Below are positions 16,971 to 25,395 of a DNA stretch of 64,000 bases, piece after piece. Position numbers and translations under genes: made by a program. The notes under the pieces were generated by a model. It was not told the DNA's origin. It searched no databases and saw nothing but the letters and a program-made list of their open reading frames with translations. Source of the stretch: Actinopolymorpha singaporensis (GTDB lineage: Bacteria > Actinomycetota > Actinomycetes > Propionibacteriales > Actinopolymorphaceae). Where the stretch lies: contig NZ_LT629732.1 in NCBI RefSeq assembly GCF_900104745.1, positions 6,339,570 through 6,403,569 of the forward strand, read 5' to 3'. Positions within the stretch are counted from its first letter, which is position 1. Every line of letters begins with the position of its first letter.

Positions 16971-17840
16971 TCAGCCGACCGAGCGCAGCTTGGGCAGGAT
17001 CTCGGCGACCTGCTCCGCCCGCGCCACGGCGTCGTCGCCGCGCACCACGACGATCACCTCGCCGATACCGACCCCGGCGTACGCCTCGGCCTGCCGCAGC
17101 AGGTGGTCGGTGCCCTCGTCGGCGCGGATCTGGACCGTGCGGCGGATCTGCGCCGGGTCGCGGCCGACGTCGTGGCAGTGCCGGTCGAGCACACCGGACA
17201 GTTCGGCGATCTCCTCGACGGAGCCGCCGGCGGCGTTCCAGGCGTCGGCGTACTGCGCGACGATCCGCAGGGTGCGCCTGCGACCGCTCCCGCCGATCCA
17301 CAGCGGCGGCCCCGGCTTCTGCACCGGCTTGGGGTTGGCCAGCGCGTCGGTGAGGTCGTAGTGCTCACCGTGGAAGGTGGTCTTCGGCTCGGTCCACAGC
17401 GACCTGATCACCTGGCAGGCCTCCTCGAACCGGTCGAGGCGGCCCTTCACACTGCCCAGATCGATGCCGAGCATGGTGTGCTCGATCTCCGCCCATGCCG
17501 CGCCGAGGCCGAACTCCAGCCGGCCGCCGGACAGGTGGTCGACGGTCACCGCCATCTTCGCCAGCACGGCGGGATGGCGGTAGGTGACGCCGGTGACCAT
17601 GCAGCCGATCCGCACCCGCTGCGTACCCTCGGCCATCGCCGCGAGCAGCGTCCAGCCCTCGAAGACGTCGCCCTCCGGTTCGCCGTGGATGGCGGCGAAG
17701 TGGTCGAAGTTCCAGCAGCTGTCGAAGCCGGCCTGGTCGGCCAGCTGCCACACGCGGCGCAGGTGGTCGACGGTGGTGTTCTGGGGCGCGAGCTTGACAC
17801 CGACCCGCAGGCCCGAAGAGTTCTCCGCGACAGAAGTCAT
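16971..17840 (-). CDS. LLM class F420-dependent oxidoreductase
   Basis: A 289-residue luciferase-like TIM-barrel protein. GCMVTGVTYRHPAVLAKMAVTVDHLSGGRLEFGLGAAW is the classical LLM signature, and PLWIGGSGRRRTLRIVAQYADAWN forms the cofactor phosphate site. Such actinobacterial proteins normally use F420; the substrate is not predictable. It lies 9 nt downstream of the GlmL-like gene on the same strand and is probably in its operon. Confidence 0.88.
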   Translation of the reverse strand: MTSVAENSSGLRVGVKLAPQNTTVDHLRRVWQLADQAGFDSCWNFDHFAAIHGEPEGDVFEGWTLLAAMAEGTQRVRIGCMVTGVTYRHPAVLAKMAVTVDHLSGGRLEFGLGAAWAEIEHTMLGIDLGSVKGRLDRFEEACQVIRSLWTEPKTTFHGEHYDLTDALANPKPVQKPGPPLWIGGSGRRRTLRIVAQYADAWNAAGGSVEEIAELSGVLDRHCHDVGRDPAQIRRTVQIRADEGTDHLLRQAEAYAGVGIGEVIVVVRGDDAVARAEQVAEILPKLRSVG

Positions 17841-17849
17841 GCGCCAGTC

Positions 17850-19298
17850 TTACCGCGCCGGGCCCCGAACGGGCGAGGGCGGCGTTCCCGTTTCCGGTCG
17901 TACCGCCTGCGCCAGCCGGGCGGCCAGTGCGGCGGCCGCGCCGGGGTGGTCTGGCGCCAACAGGCCGACGGCCGCGAGCACGTAGTCGCGGTCCACCGCG
18001 AGCTCCGGGCGCTCGGGAACCATCCGGCCGTGCCCGCCGGCTCCGGCCAGCCCGGTCGCCACGACCCTTCGGGCGACCACGGGATCCACGTGCCGCAGCA
18101 GGCCGCCCGAACCCACCAGCAGCCCCACCGCGCGCAGGTCCTTGCCGGCGCGGTCGACCGTCGGCCCGGCCGGGCCGGTGACCACCTGGGACCGTCCGGC
18201 GTGCCGGCGCAGGGCCAGCTTGACGGCGAGTTCTGCCAGGCGTATGTCGACGTCAAGATCAGCTTGCTCCGTGGCGACGTACCCGGGATCCTCCTTGCGG
18301 CGTTCGGCCTCCGCCCGCAGCGTCGTGACGTCCGGCCCGGTTCCCGCTTCGCCCGCCTCGTCGAGCAAACCGGCCTTGACGGCTGCTCGAACGATCTCCG
18401 GCGCGTTCCACCTCAGACCCAGATCGCCCTCGACGGTACGGCTGACCGGCAGCGTGGCGACGACCTCGCGGCCCAGTCCGGCGTCCTCCGGATCGGGTTC
18501 GACCACGGAGTGCACGTCCGTGGTGGCCCCGCCGACGTCCACCACGACCACGCCCGGCACGTTGCAGGCGCGGGCCAGCACCTCCACTCCGCGCAGTACC
18601 AGGTCGGGGGTGGCACCCACGACGAAGCGGGCGAACTCCTCCCGCCGGGACAGGTGCTTGCCGCCGATCACGTGCCGGACGAACATCTCCCGGATCGCGG
18701 CCCTGGCCGGGTCCGGGCACACCACGCCGATGCGCGGCAGGACGTTGTCGGTGACCACCGCCGCGACCCCGGCGTCGGCAAGCACGCCGGCGACCTCCGC
18801 GCCGCAGGCCGCGTTGCCGGCCACGACGACCGGGGCGGTCGAGGGCGCGGCTGCCAGTGCCCGCGCGTTGGCCCGCAGGACCGCGGTGTTGCCGCCGTCG
18901 GTGCCGCCGGCCAGCAGGACCAGGTCCGGCGCCGTCGCCGCCATCGCGATCGCCGCGGCGGGGTCCAGGACACCGGCCGCCACGTGGACCACCCGGCCGC
19001 CGGAGGAGGTGGCGACACGCTCGCCGGCCTCGACCGTCACCAGTCGCTCGTTGCCGACGACCGCGATCCGCAGCCCGCCGCCGGCGCTCGAGCATGCTCG
19101 CACCGGCCAGGTCGGCTCCTCACCGGTCACCGTCGCGAGGTCGGCACGCAGCAGGTCCAGCGCCTCCATCAGGTCGGTGCCGATGGTCGTGCGCCGGCTG
19201 CCGGTGGCGACCAGCTCCCCGGTCGAGACGTCGACCAGGGCAGCCTTGGTGAAGGTCGACCCGAAGTCGACGCACAGGATCCGCGTAGGGCCGGTCAC
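17850..19298 (-). CDS. GlmL/MutL-like reactivation protein
   Basis: The 482-residue ASKHA-fold protein starts with ILCVDFGSTFTKAAL (phosphate 1) and has VVVDVGGATTDVHSV (phosphate 2). It matches the MutL/GlmL family, found beside B12-dependent glutamate mutase subunits and thought to act as ATP-dependent reactivase. No mutase gene is adjacent, so the partner must lie elsewhere or the role differs. GTG 19298 overlaps the upstream MazG-like stop by 4 nt (GTGA), giving translational coupling. Confidence 0.85.
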   Translation of the reverse strand: MTGPTRILCVDFGSTFTKAALVDVSTGELVATGSRRTTIGTDLMEALDLLRADLATVTGEEPTWPVRACSSAGGGLRIAVVGNERLVTVEAGERVATSSGGRVVHVAAGVLDPAAAIAMAATAPDLVLLAGGTDGGNTAVLRANARALAAAPSTAPVVVAGNAACGAEVAGVLADAGVAAVVTDNVLPRIGVVCPDPARAAIREMFVRHVIGGKHLSRREEFARFVVGATPDLVLRGVEVLARACNVPGVVVVDVGGATTDVHSVVEPDPEDAGLGREVVATLPVSRTVEGDLGLRWNAPEIVRAAVKAGLLDEAGEAGTGPDVTTLRAEAERRKEDPGYVATEQADLDVDIRLAELAVKLALRRHAGRSQVVTGPAGPTVDRAGKDLRAVGLLVGSGGLLRHVDPVVARRVVATGLAGAGGHGRMVPERPELAVDRDYVLAAVGLLAPDHPGAAAALAARLAQAVRPETGTPPSPVRGPAR

Positions 19299-19654
19299 GA
19301 CACCTCCGACGACGGCTCCGTCAGCCGGGCGGTGATCGCCTCCTCCAGCTCCCCGACCGTACGCCGGAACTCCGTGTCCAGGTCGACGTCGTACAGCTTG
19401 GCGAGCACCAGCACCGACCACAGGCAGTCGGCCAGCTCGTGGTGCAGCACCTCCCTGCCACCCGGCATCTCCCGAGCACCTTCCTGGGCCATCACCAGCT
19501 TGGCCAGGTCACCCACGTCGCCGACGAAGCCGAGCATGAACTCCTCGCGGTTCCACGTACGCCCGCGCTCCTTGTGGTTGAGCTCGTCGTAGAGAGCGTG
19601 CACCCACATCGCGTGTTCGGTGAGCTGGTCGAGATTCAGCCGGTCGCCGGTCAT
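19295..19654 (-). CDS. MazG-like nucleotide pyrophosphohydrolase
   Basis: A 119-residue all-alpha NTP pyrophosphohydrolase. The metal-binding helices are partly visible: GFVGDVGDLAKLV stands where EExxE is usual, and HELADCLWSVLVLAKLYDVDLD keeps the second ExxD. The altered first motif could lower activity or change specificity. It is the first gene of a unit with the GlmL-like and LLM genes, and is distinct from the full-length MazG at 56.0 kb. Confidence 0.8.
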   Translation of the reverse strand: MTGDRLNLDQLTEHAMWVHALYDELNHKERGRTWNREEFMLGFVGDVGDLAKLVMAQEGAREMPGGREVLHHELADCLWSVLVLAKLYDVDLDTEFRRTVGELEEAITARLTEPSSEVS

Positions 19655-19684
19655 CGGCTCAGCGTAGTTGCACCCAGGTCGGAG

Positions 19685-20559
19685 CTACCTCCATCTCCGT
19701 GTTCGCGGGTCCCACTGACTGTTGGCAACGGTCCCTGCCAGAGCGGGGTCGGCAAACGCGATCAGCGCGCCGAGCAGATCGAGAAAGGACGACGGTAGGC
19801 GGTCGTCCAAGCCCTGTTTGCGTCGCCAGGCAGACCACCGTGCCTGGGCCAGTGCGGCGTACCCGTCGAGGACGTCGACAAGCGGCAACAACTCCGCGTG
19901 GCGATACGCCGCGACCTCGGCGATGGCGCCCTGTAGTTCGGCTCCCCCTACAGGATGAAGCCCCGTAAGGAGGTAGAGGTCGGCGAAGTCGCGCCACCGC
20001 GTGTTGACGGTGCCGCGTTGCAGTGCGGTGGTGATCTTCTCCGCGTAGACCATGGGCAACGGATAGCCAGGCAGGGCGATCTTCCCACCGAGGAGCCTGG
20101 GCAGTTCGACGATTCGTGGATCCGGCCAGATCGGGTCGCCGATATTGATGTCGACGTGCAAGCTGAGCTTTGCACTGGCCAGGGTCGCGGTCAGCGTTAC
20201 GCGCACGCCGCTGTACTCGTCATCGTCCCGGATGACCTCTGCCGTTGCGGCGGCAGTGTCGAAACGTAGTCCGTCGTCAACAGATACTGCTGCTATGTCA
20301 CGCACGAGCTGCAGCACGTCCCCGAGCTCTCCGCTGATCGCTTCGGACGGCGGGCGTTGTAGGCGGCAAGGAGTACGCCGCCCTTGAGCACCAACTTGTC
20401 GGCGTGCCGGGAGATGGTGAGGCGAATGAGGAAGCCCTCGAGGGCGTAGAGCTGGTGCAGTTCGTCGGTGGGGCGATGCTGGGTGCGGGCGAGGTTCTGC
20501 AGGTCCAGATATGCGCGGCCGTCGACGGTGGCTCGGGTGGGCCGGCGGAGAACGGTCAT
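19685..20559 (-). pseudogene. AbiEii-type nucleotidyltransferase toxin, disrupted
   Basis: Two overlapping frames together reconstruct one AbiEii/AbiGii toxin. The first (from GTG/ATG at 20559, 88 codons) reads through KLVLKGGVLLAAYNARRP and then shifts into unrelated residues and a stop. The second resumes the family sequence at about 20345 with AISGELGDVLQLVRDIAAV and continues to 19685 through DEYSGVRV, HVDINIGD and RWRDFADLYLLTG. In intact relatives the ARRP segment is followed by the catalytic DxD; that stretch (about 6-8 residues) is absent here. A deletion of about 20 nt explains both the shift and the loss. The start overlaps the antitoxin stop (20556-20559). Confidence 0.8.
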
Positions 20560-21164
20560 TGCAGTATCTCCAGGGTGTCGCGCAACGCCGGTTCGGCCTG
20601 GGGGAACGACTGGGCCACCCTCAGGAGTGTTGCGGGCTGCGCGCCGCGACGTCTCAGCCAGCGGCGTAGTGCCTCTACTGCCACCTCGGGTCCTTCGACG
20701 TGGCGGAGCCGGAAGACGTCGATGATGCAGCGCTCCGGGCTGTACAGCCCAATGCTTGTCTGCGCGGTCAGCGCCAGTTCGTCGCGGCCGATGGTGAAGG
20801 TGTTCGGGGCGAAAGCATGCCAGCTGACCGGCGCCTCTACGCGCGGCGGCCGCCGTCCCCGGGGAAGAGCGACGTCGATGCGAGGCGGTATGACGTCGCT
20901 CAGCCCGTGCTGTGCCAGCGCGGTCGTCAGGCAGAGCGTCGCCTGTGGCGCTCGGTACGCGATCTCCAGCAGGTCCGGATCACCCTCGGCCGCCGCGTCG
21001 ACCCGGCGGAACAGGCCGCGCCCGAGTTGTTCGATATCTCCCGCATCACGCAGCGCGTACAGTCTCCTGTCCGAGAGGCCGCCCGCCCGCGCCTCGGAGT
21101 AGGTGAACGTCGCCGGCAAACCAGCGAGGATGTCTGCTGTGGCTGGCTCGGTCGATCGCGCCAT
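20556..21164 (-). CDS. AbiEi family type IV antitoxin
   Basis: The 202-residue product has an N-terminal winged helix (FTYSEARAGGLSDRRLYALRDAGDIEQLGRGLFRRV) and the AbiEi C-terminal region with LCLTTALAQHGLSD and DVALPRGRRPPRV. Antitoxins of this family repress their own operon by binding inverted repeats and neutralise the nucleotidyltransferase without direct contact. The gene appears intact although its toxin is broken. Its start codon directly follows one arm of a perfect inverted repeat. Confidence 0.88.
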   Translation of the reverse strand: MARSTEPATADILAGLPATFTYSEARAGGLSDRRLYALRDAGDIEQLGRGLFRRVDAAAEGDPDLLEIAYRAPQATLCLTTALAQHGLSDVIPPRIDVALPRGRRPPRVEAPVSWHAFAPNTFTIGRDELALTAQTSIGLYSPERCIIDVFRLRHVEGPEVAVEALRRWLRRRGAQPATLLRVAQSFPQAEPALRDTLEILQ

Positions 21165-21211
21165 GGAGGAAACCGTATACAGGTCCGGGGGGTGTGTATA
21201 CGGTTTCCTCC
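21165..21211 (-). promoter_or_regulatory. AbiEi operator/promoter with perfect 16-bp inverted repeat
   Basis: GGAGGAAACCGTATAC (21165-21180) and GTATACGGTTTCCTCC (21196-21211) are perfect inverted copies separated by 15 nt. On the minus strand the proximal arm abuts the antitoxin ATG, and its TATACG could serve as a -10 box, giving a nearly leaderless transcript. This matches the known autoregulation of AbiE operons through paired repeats; that AbiEi binds here is inferred. Confidence 0.75.
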
Positions 21212-21230
21212 GCGCGAGGAAGCGGCGGCC

Positions 21231-22382
21231 CTAGCCGAGGGCCTGGGCGAGGTCCTGCAGCAGGTCGTCGGCAGTCTCGATGCCGACCGAGAGCCGCACC
21301 AGGTCGTCGGGCACCTCCAGCGGTGAGCCCGCCGCGCTGGCGTGCGTCATCCGGCCCGGGTGCTCGATCAGCGACTCGATGCCGCCCAGCGACTCGGCGA
21401 GGGTGAACACCCGGGTGCGCTCGCAGACCTCGGCAGCCGCCGCGGCGCCCTCGGCGTGCCGGAACGACACGATGCCGCCGTACCGCCGCATCTGTTTGGC
21501 CGCGACCTCGTGGCCCGCGTGCTCGGGCAGCCCGGGGTAGAGCACCCGGCCGACCTTCGGGTGGGCCTGCAGGAACGAAGCGATCCGCTCGGCGTTGTCG
21601 CAGTGGCGTTCCATCCGTACGGCAAGGGTCTTCAGCCCGCGCAGCACCAGCCACGAATCGAACGGCCCGGCCACCGCGCCCATTGAGTTCTGGTGGAACG
21701 CCAGCCGCTCGCCGAGTTCGGCGTTGTTGGTGACCAGCGCACCGCCGACGACGTCGGAGTGCCCGCCGCAGTACTTCGTCGTCGAGTGCACGACCACGTC
21801 GGCGCCCAGGGTGAGCGGCTGCTGGAGGTACGGCGAGGCGAACGTGTTGTCGACGACCAGCAGCGCACCGGCCTCGTGCGCGACGTCTGCCAGGGCCCCG
21901 ATGTCGGCGACCGAGAGCAGCGGGTTCGTCGGCGTCTCCACCCACACCACTGAGGTGGGCCGGGCCTGGACGGCCGCCCGGACCGCCGTCACGTCGGACA
22001 CGTGCGCCGGCGTGTGCTCGACCCCCCAGGGCTGGGCGACCTTCGAGAAGAGCCGGTAGGTGCCGCCGTAGGCGTCGTTGGGGATGACCACGTGGTCGCC
22101 GGGCCGGCAGACGCTGCGCAGCAGGGTGTCCTCGGCGGCCATGCCGCTGGCGAACGCGAACCCGCGTACTCCCTGCTCCAGCGCGGCCAGGCACTCCTCC
22201 AGCGCCGCGCGGGTGGGGTTCTGCGTACGTGAGTACTCGTAGCCCTGCCGGGGCCGCCCAACGCCATCCTGCGCGTAGGTGCTGGTGGCGAAGATCGGCG
22301 TGATCACCGCGCCTGTTGCCGAGTCGGGCTCCTGACCTGCGTGGATGGCCTGGGTCTCGAAGCCGCGGTGCTGCTCGTTCAT
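21231..22382 (-). CDS. metB: Cystathionine gamma-synthase / gamma-lyase family
   Basis: The 383-residue PLP enzyme joins activated homoserine with cysteine to make cystathionine, or cleaves cystathionine in the reverse direction. The PLP lysine is K203 in HSTTKYCGGHSD; YSRTQNPTR and SGMAAEDTLL are typical Cys/Met-metabolism motifs. With cbs at 38.9 kb the organism could interconvert homocysteine and cysteine. The ATG (22382) overlaps the stop of the upstream YczE-like gene. MetB versus gamma-lyase cannot be decided from sequence by eye. Confidence 0.88.
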   Translation of the reverse strand: MNEQHRGFETQAIHAGQEPDSATGAVITPIFATSTYAQDGVGRPRQGYEYSRTQNPTRAALEECLAALEQGVRGFAFASGMAAEDTLLRSVCRPGDHVVIPNDAYGGTYRLFSKVAQPWGVEHTPAHVSDVTAVRAAVQARPTSVVWVETPTNPLLSVADIGALADVAHEAGALLVVDNTFASPYLQQPLTLGADVVVHSTTKYCGGHSDVVGGALVTNNAELGERLAFHQNSMGAVAGPFDSWLVLRGLKTLAVRMERHCDNAERIASFLQAHPKVGRVLYPGLPEHAGHEVAAKQMRRYGGIVSFRHAEGAAAAAEVCERTRVFTLAESLGGIESLIEHPGRMTHASAAGSPLEVPDDLVRLSVGIETADDLLQDLAQALG

Positions 22383-23173
22383 GGTCCCGAGGCTATCCGG
22401 GACGGCTCCGGCAGGCGGGGACCAGGCCGGGTCGGCACGGTGAGTCGCGGCAGCAGCGCGTGCACGAGCGGGCCGATCCCGAGCGCGTACACCACCGTGC
22501 CGACACCGACGGTGCCGCCGAGCAGCCAGCCGATGGCGAGGACGACCACCTCGATGGAGGTCCGGACAACCCGGACCGATCCGCCGGTACGCCCCACGAG
22601 GCCGGTCATCAGGCCGTCCCGCGGTCCCGGCCCGAGGCGGGCACCGATGTAGGCCGCGGTGGCGACGGCGTTCAGGACCACCCCGCCGAGCATGAACGCG
22701 ATCCGGGCGGCCAGCGGGTCCGGGGCCGGCAGCACCGCGAGGGTGAGGTCGACCGCCACCCCGACGAGGAGCGCGTTGCTCACCGTGCCCAGCCCGGGCC
22801 ACTGGCGCAGCGGGATCCAGGCCAGCAGGACGACCAGGCTGACCAGGATGACGATCGTCCCGAACGACAGCGGCATCCGTACGGCCAGGCCCTGGTGGAA
22901 GACGTCCCACGGGTCCAGGCCGAGGTCGCCGCGGATCATCAACGCCATCGAGACGCCGTACAACGCGAGGCCGGCGTACAACTGGGGCAGTCGGCGTCCC
23001 AGCCGGCCGGTGCGCAGCGCGCCCAGCGGACCGGACGCATCCCTGGGCTGCCGGTCATGATCCCCGGGCTCGGCATGATCGTTGGGTGGCTGGGCCTGAT
23101 CTCTGGGCGGCTGGACCTGATCTCTGGGCGGCTGGACCTGATCTCTGGGCGGCTGGGCCTGATCGTTGGGCAC
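22379..23173 (-). CDS. YczE/YyaS/YitT-like integral membrane protein
   Basis: From GTG 23173 the protein is 264 aa with about five membrane segments. YAGLALYGVSMALMIRGDLGLDPWDVFHQGLA matches the start of YczE-type proteins, and GPGPRDGLMTGLVGRTG is another family block. Before the core lies an N-terminal PPRDQVQ repeat encoded by 21-bp tandem repeats. The start is uncertain: the frame stays open into msrA on the other strand. Family function is unknown. It is coupled to metB by a 4-nt overlap. Confidence 0.75.
   Translation of the reverse strand: MPNDQAQPPRDQVQPPRDQVQPPRDQAQPPNDHAEPGDHDRQPRDASGPLGALRTGRLGRRLPQLYAGLALYGVSMALMIRGDLGLDPWDVFHQGLAVRMPLSFGTIVILVSLVVLLAWIPLRQWPGLGTVSNALLVGVAVDLTLAVLPAPDPLAARIAFMLGGVVLNAVATAAYIGARLGPGPRDGLMTGLVGRTGGSVRVVRTSIEVVVLAIGWLLGGTVGVGTVVYALGIGPLVHALLPRLTVPTRPGPRLPEPSRIASGP
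23075..23171. repeat. 21-bp tandem repeats
   Basis: Three nearly identical copies of CTGATCTCTGGGCGGCTGGAC (23096-23158) are flanked by degenerate copies on both sides. They encode the PPRDQVQ heptapeptide repeats in the N-terminus of the YczE-like protein and may vary in number. Confidence 0.85.
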
Positions 23174-23358
23174 CGTCCGATCCTGCGCCACGCCCGCCCG
23201 CGAGTTCCACCGGGTTCCACGGGGGCGAGCGCGGCGGCGCGGATGCCCCTGTGTCCCGGTCGGGGAATTCGGCACCTGCGGGCCCGCGTTGAGCAGGACG
23301 GGGAATCGCGTCCGGAACCCCGTCGAGTACGCAGGTCGCAGCGAGGAGAGGGTGGCCC

Positions 23359-23997
23359 ATGAGCTTGTTCCGCCGTAAGGCCGAGATGCCCAGCCCGGAG
23401 AACGCACTGCCCGGCCGGCCCGAGCGCCCCTTCACCGTCGCGGAGCGCCACCTCGTACTCGGCACCCCGCTGGAGGGGCCCGTACCCGACGGCCACGAGG
23501 TCGCGTTGTTCGGCCTCGGCTGCTTCTGGGGCGCCGAGGAGATCTACTGGCAGCTGCCCGGCGTGTGGTCCACCTCGGTCGGGTACGCCGGCGGCATCAC
23601 CCCGAACCCGACGTACGAGGAGGTCTGCTCCGGCCGCACCGGGCACACCGAGGCCGTTCGCGTGGTCTACGACCCCGCACGGGTGTCGTACGCCGACCTG
23701 GTGAAGACGTTCTTCACGGTGCACGACCCGACCCAGGGGATGCGCCAGGGCAACGACATCGGCACGCAGTACCGCTCGGCGATCTACTACACGACGCCGG
23801 AGCAGGCAGAGGTCGCCGAGCAGTTGCGCACGGCGTACGGCAAGGCGATCGCCGACCGCGGGTACGGCGAGATCACGACCGAGATCGCGCCGGCGCCGAC
23901 GTACTACCTCGCGGAGGACGGGCACCAGCAGTACCTGGCGAAGAACCCGCACGGCTACCGCTGCCACGCCAACACCGGCGTACCGTTCCCCGCGTGA
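23359..23997 (+). CDS. msrA: Peptide methionine sulfoxide reductase MsrA
   Basis: Reduces methionine-S-sulfoxide in proteins. The catalytic motif GCFWGAEE has its nucleophile at C55. [19 protein letters not shown] and [14 protein letters not shown] are all intact, and a Cys occurs near the C-terminus in YRCHANTG. The product is 212 aa, with about 45 residues before the catalytic core as in the longer actinobacterial form. ATG 23359 has GGAGAGGG upstream. Confidence 0.95.
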   Translation: MSLFRRKAEMPSPENALPGRPERPFTVAERHLVLGTPLEGPVPDGHEVALFGLGCFWGAEEIYWQLPGVWSTSVGYAGGITPNPTYEEVCSGRTGHTEAVRVVYDPARVSYADLVKTFFTVHDPTQGMRQGNDIGTQYRSAIYYTTPEQAEVAEQLRTAYGKAIADRGYGEITTEIAPAPTYYLAEDGHQQYLAKNPHGYRCHANTGVPFPA

Positions 23998-24032
23998 TCG
24001 GCGCCGCGTGATCGGCGCCGCGTGATCCGCGC
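23991..24032. repeat. 14-bp direct repeats after msrA
   Basis: Three consecutive copies of CGCGTGATCGGCGC (the last with one change), beginning at the msrA stop, followed by a decayed fourth. Each holds the palindrome GGCGCC or a variant. No function is evident. Confidence 0.8.
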
Positions 24033-24130
24033 CGCATGGTCGGCTCCGGGTGATCCTGTCGATTCCGCGTCCCGCCGTTCGTCGAGGGGGTGACGGCGGA
24101 CACCTGGTCCGCCAGGCGGGAGGAGCAGTC

Positions 24131-24490
24131 ATGGCCGAGTACCTCATCTACTTCAACCAGCAGTGGGTCGGTGACCACTCCGAGGAGTGGTTCCGCGGGC
24201 GAGGTCCGCTCGCCCGGGCGGTCGTGGAGGAGATGAAGGCCGCCGGCGTGTTGGTGTTCACCGGGGGGCTGGAGGAGGAAACCGAGGATGCCTTCAGCGC
24301 CGACGCGACCAGCGGCACCCTGTTGATCACCGACGGGCCCTACGTGGAGACCAAGGAGTTCCTGGGCGGGCTTGCCATCGTGGACGTGGCCGACGACGAG
24401 GCGGCCAAGCTGTGGGCCGGCAAGATCGCGGAGGCGTGCGGCTGGCCTCAGGAGGTACGCCGCTTCAAGTCGCGGGCACAATCCTCGTGA
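24131..24490 (+). CDS. YCII-related domain protein
   Basis: A 119-residue ferredoxin-fold protein with the family hallmark DGPYVETKEFLGG and a final EVRRF strand. ATG 24131 has GGGAGGAG 5 nt upstream. YCII proteins include small dehydrochlorinases and partners of sigma factors; no sigma factor gene is adjacent, so the role is unknown. A short frame starts inside its stop codon. Confidence 0.85.
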   Translation: MAEYLIYFNQQWVGDHSEEWFRGRGPLARAVVEEMKAAGVLVFTGGLEEETEDAFSADATSGTLLITDGPYVETKEFLGGLAIVDVADDEAAKLWAGKIAEACGWPQEVRRFKSRAQSS

Positions 24491-24660
24491 TCGAGCCGCG
24501 GTCGGCCCGCTTCACGCAGGTGAGGACCCTGCTGAGGCAGTGGCGCCTACGGGCAATGGCCTACGCCCGGCCCGGGTATCGGGAGGCGATCCAGGACGGC
24601 ATCGAAGGCCGGGAAGATGCCTTTGTCCGCTACATCCCGCCAGACTGGGTGGCGGGTTGA
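24487..24660 (+). CDS. Small hypothetical protein coupled to YCII gene
   Basis: A 57-residue frame beginning with GTG that overlaps the YCII stop by 4 nt (GTGA). The product is Arg-rich with RQWRLRAMAYARPGYREAIQDGIEGREDAF. No family is recognised. Overlap and phase favour translation, but it could be a gene remnant. Confidence 0.35.
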   Translation: MIEPRSARFTQVRTLLRQWRLRAMAYARPGYREAIQDGIEGREDAFVRYIPPDWVAG

Positions 24661-24755
24661 CGCACGGTAGCGTCAGCCTGGCGACAGACGGGCGTAGAGG
24701 CTCGCCAAGCAGCGCTTCTCACGTACTCCCGCACTGAACCCTGGCGAGCAGGCGA

Positions 24756-24795
24756 CGGTCGGGCGGCGGCGAGTGAGCACGCCGCCGCCCGACCG
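24756..24795. terminator. 16-bp hairpin between convergent genes
   Basis: CGGTCGGGCGGCGGCG (24756-24771) pairs perfectly with CGCCGCCGCCCGACCG (24780-24795) around an 8-nt loop, between the YCII unit and the convergent gene at 24.8 kb. Confidence 0.8.
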
Positions 24796-24809
24796 GCAGA
24801 CCGGGCGAG

Positions 24810-25148
24810 CTAGCGGCGAGCGGCTGCGGCGGGGACGGGCGCCTTCGTTGCCTTGCCCGTCTCGGAGCCCGCACCCGGGGCCGCGCCGGCCTGAGTGGCC
24901 GCCTCGGCCGCCTCCGCCCCCTTGGCTACGGGGCAGCCGGACCGCTGTGCCTTCGCGATCACCTCGAACTCCCCGGGGAAGAGCACGGTGTAACGGACGT
25001 CACCGTCCGCGCCGAGGTCGATCAGATAGGACCGGTCGGGCTTGTCGTGGGTGTCGAAGACGACTCCCTGGGTGCCGGTTTCGATGACCTGGAAACCGCT
25101 GCGGATCTCAACCGTGGTGCGTATTCGGTCTCCGAGTGCAACCTTCAT
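24810..25148 (-). CDS. Small hypothetical protein with SH3-like N-terminus
   Basis: A 112-residue protein. The first 65 residues (MKVALGDRIRTTVEIRSGFQ, then TGVVFD-like and YTVLFPGEFEVI) read as a small beta barrel of the KOW/SH3 type, followed by an Ala/Gly/Lys-rich tail. A single Cys occurs in SGCPVAKG. Function unknown. Confidence 0.55.
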   Translation of the reverse strand: MKVALGDRIRTTVEIRSGFQVIETGTQGVVFDTHDKPDRSYLIDLGADGDVRYTVLFPGEFEVIAKAQRSGCPVAKGAEAAEAATQAGAAPGAGSETGKATKAPVPAAAARR

Positions 25149-25395
25149 GCCGTGGTCTCCTCAGGCGCGGGCCGCGGATCCCTGTTCCCTGCGCGACGGG
25201 TCGGCGTGACCGGCACGAGGCCGGTTTCGGCGACCCATCCGCCGCCGCACTGCTTCTCGTCGTGGATGGTGCCTTCCGCGTCGCGTGATCCCCGTCGCCG
25301 CCCGGCCGGCAGTCGGGGGTCCCCCGCGACGGTGATCAGTATGCAGACAATACGCCGCCGCCGCCCGCGAATCGCCTGATTTGCACGGCCCCTTT

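Noticed and set aside
16623..19592. 989-codon plus-strand open frame
   Set aside because: Antisense to the LLM and GlmL-like genes, which have full family signatures.
20293..20559. Independent 88-residue protein
   Set aside because: Its first part is clearly the N-terminus of AbiEii and its end is frameshifted sequence, so it is treated as part of the broken toxin gene.
19685..21211. Phage-defence island with integration signs
   Set aside because: Only the AbiE pair is present; no integrase, attachment-site repeats or other defence genes were found around it.
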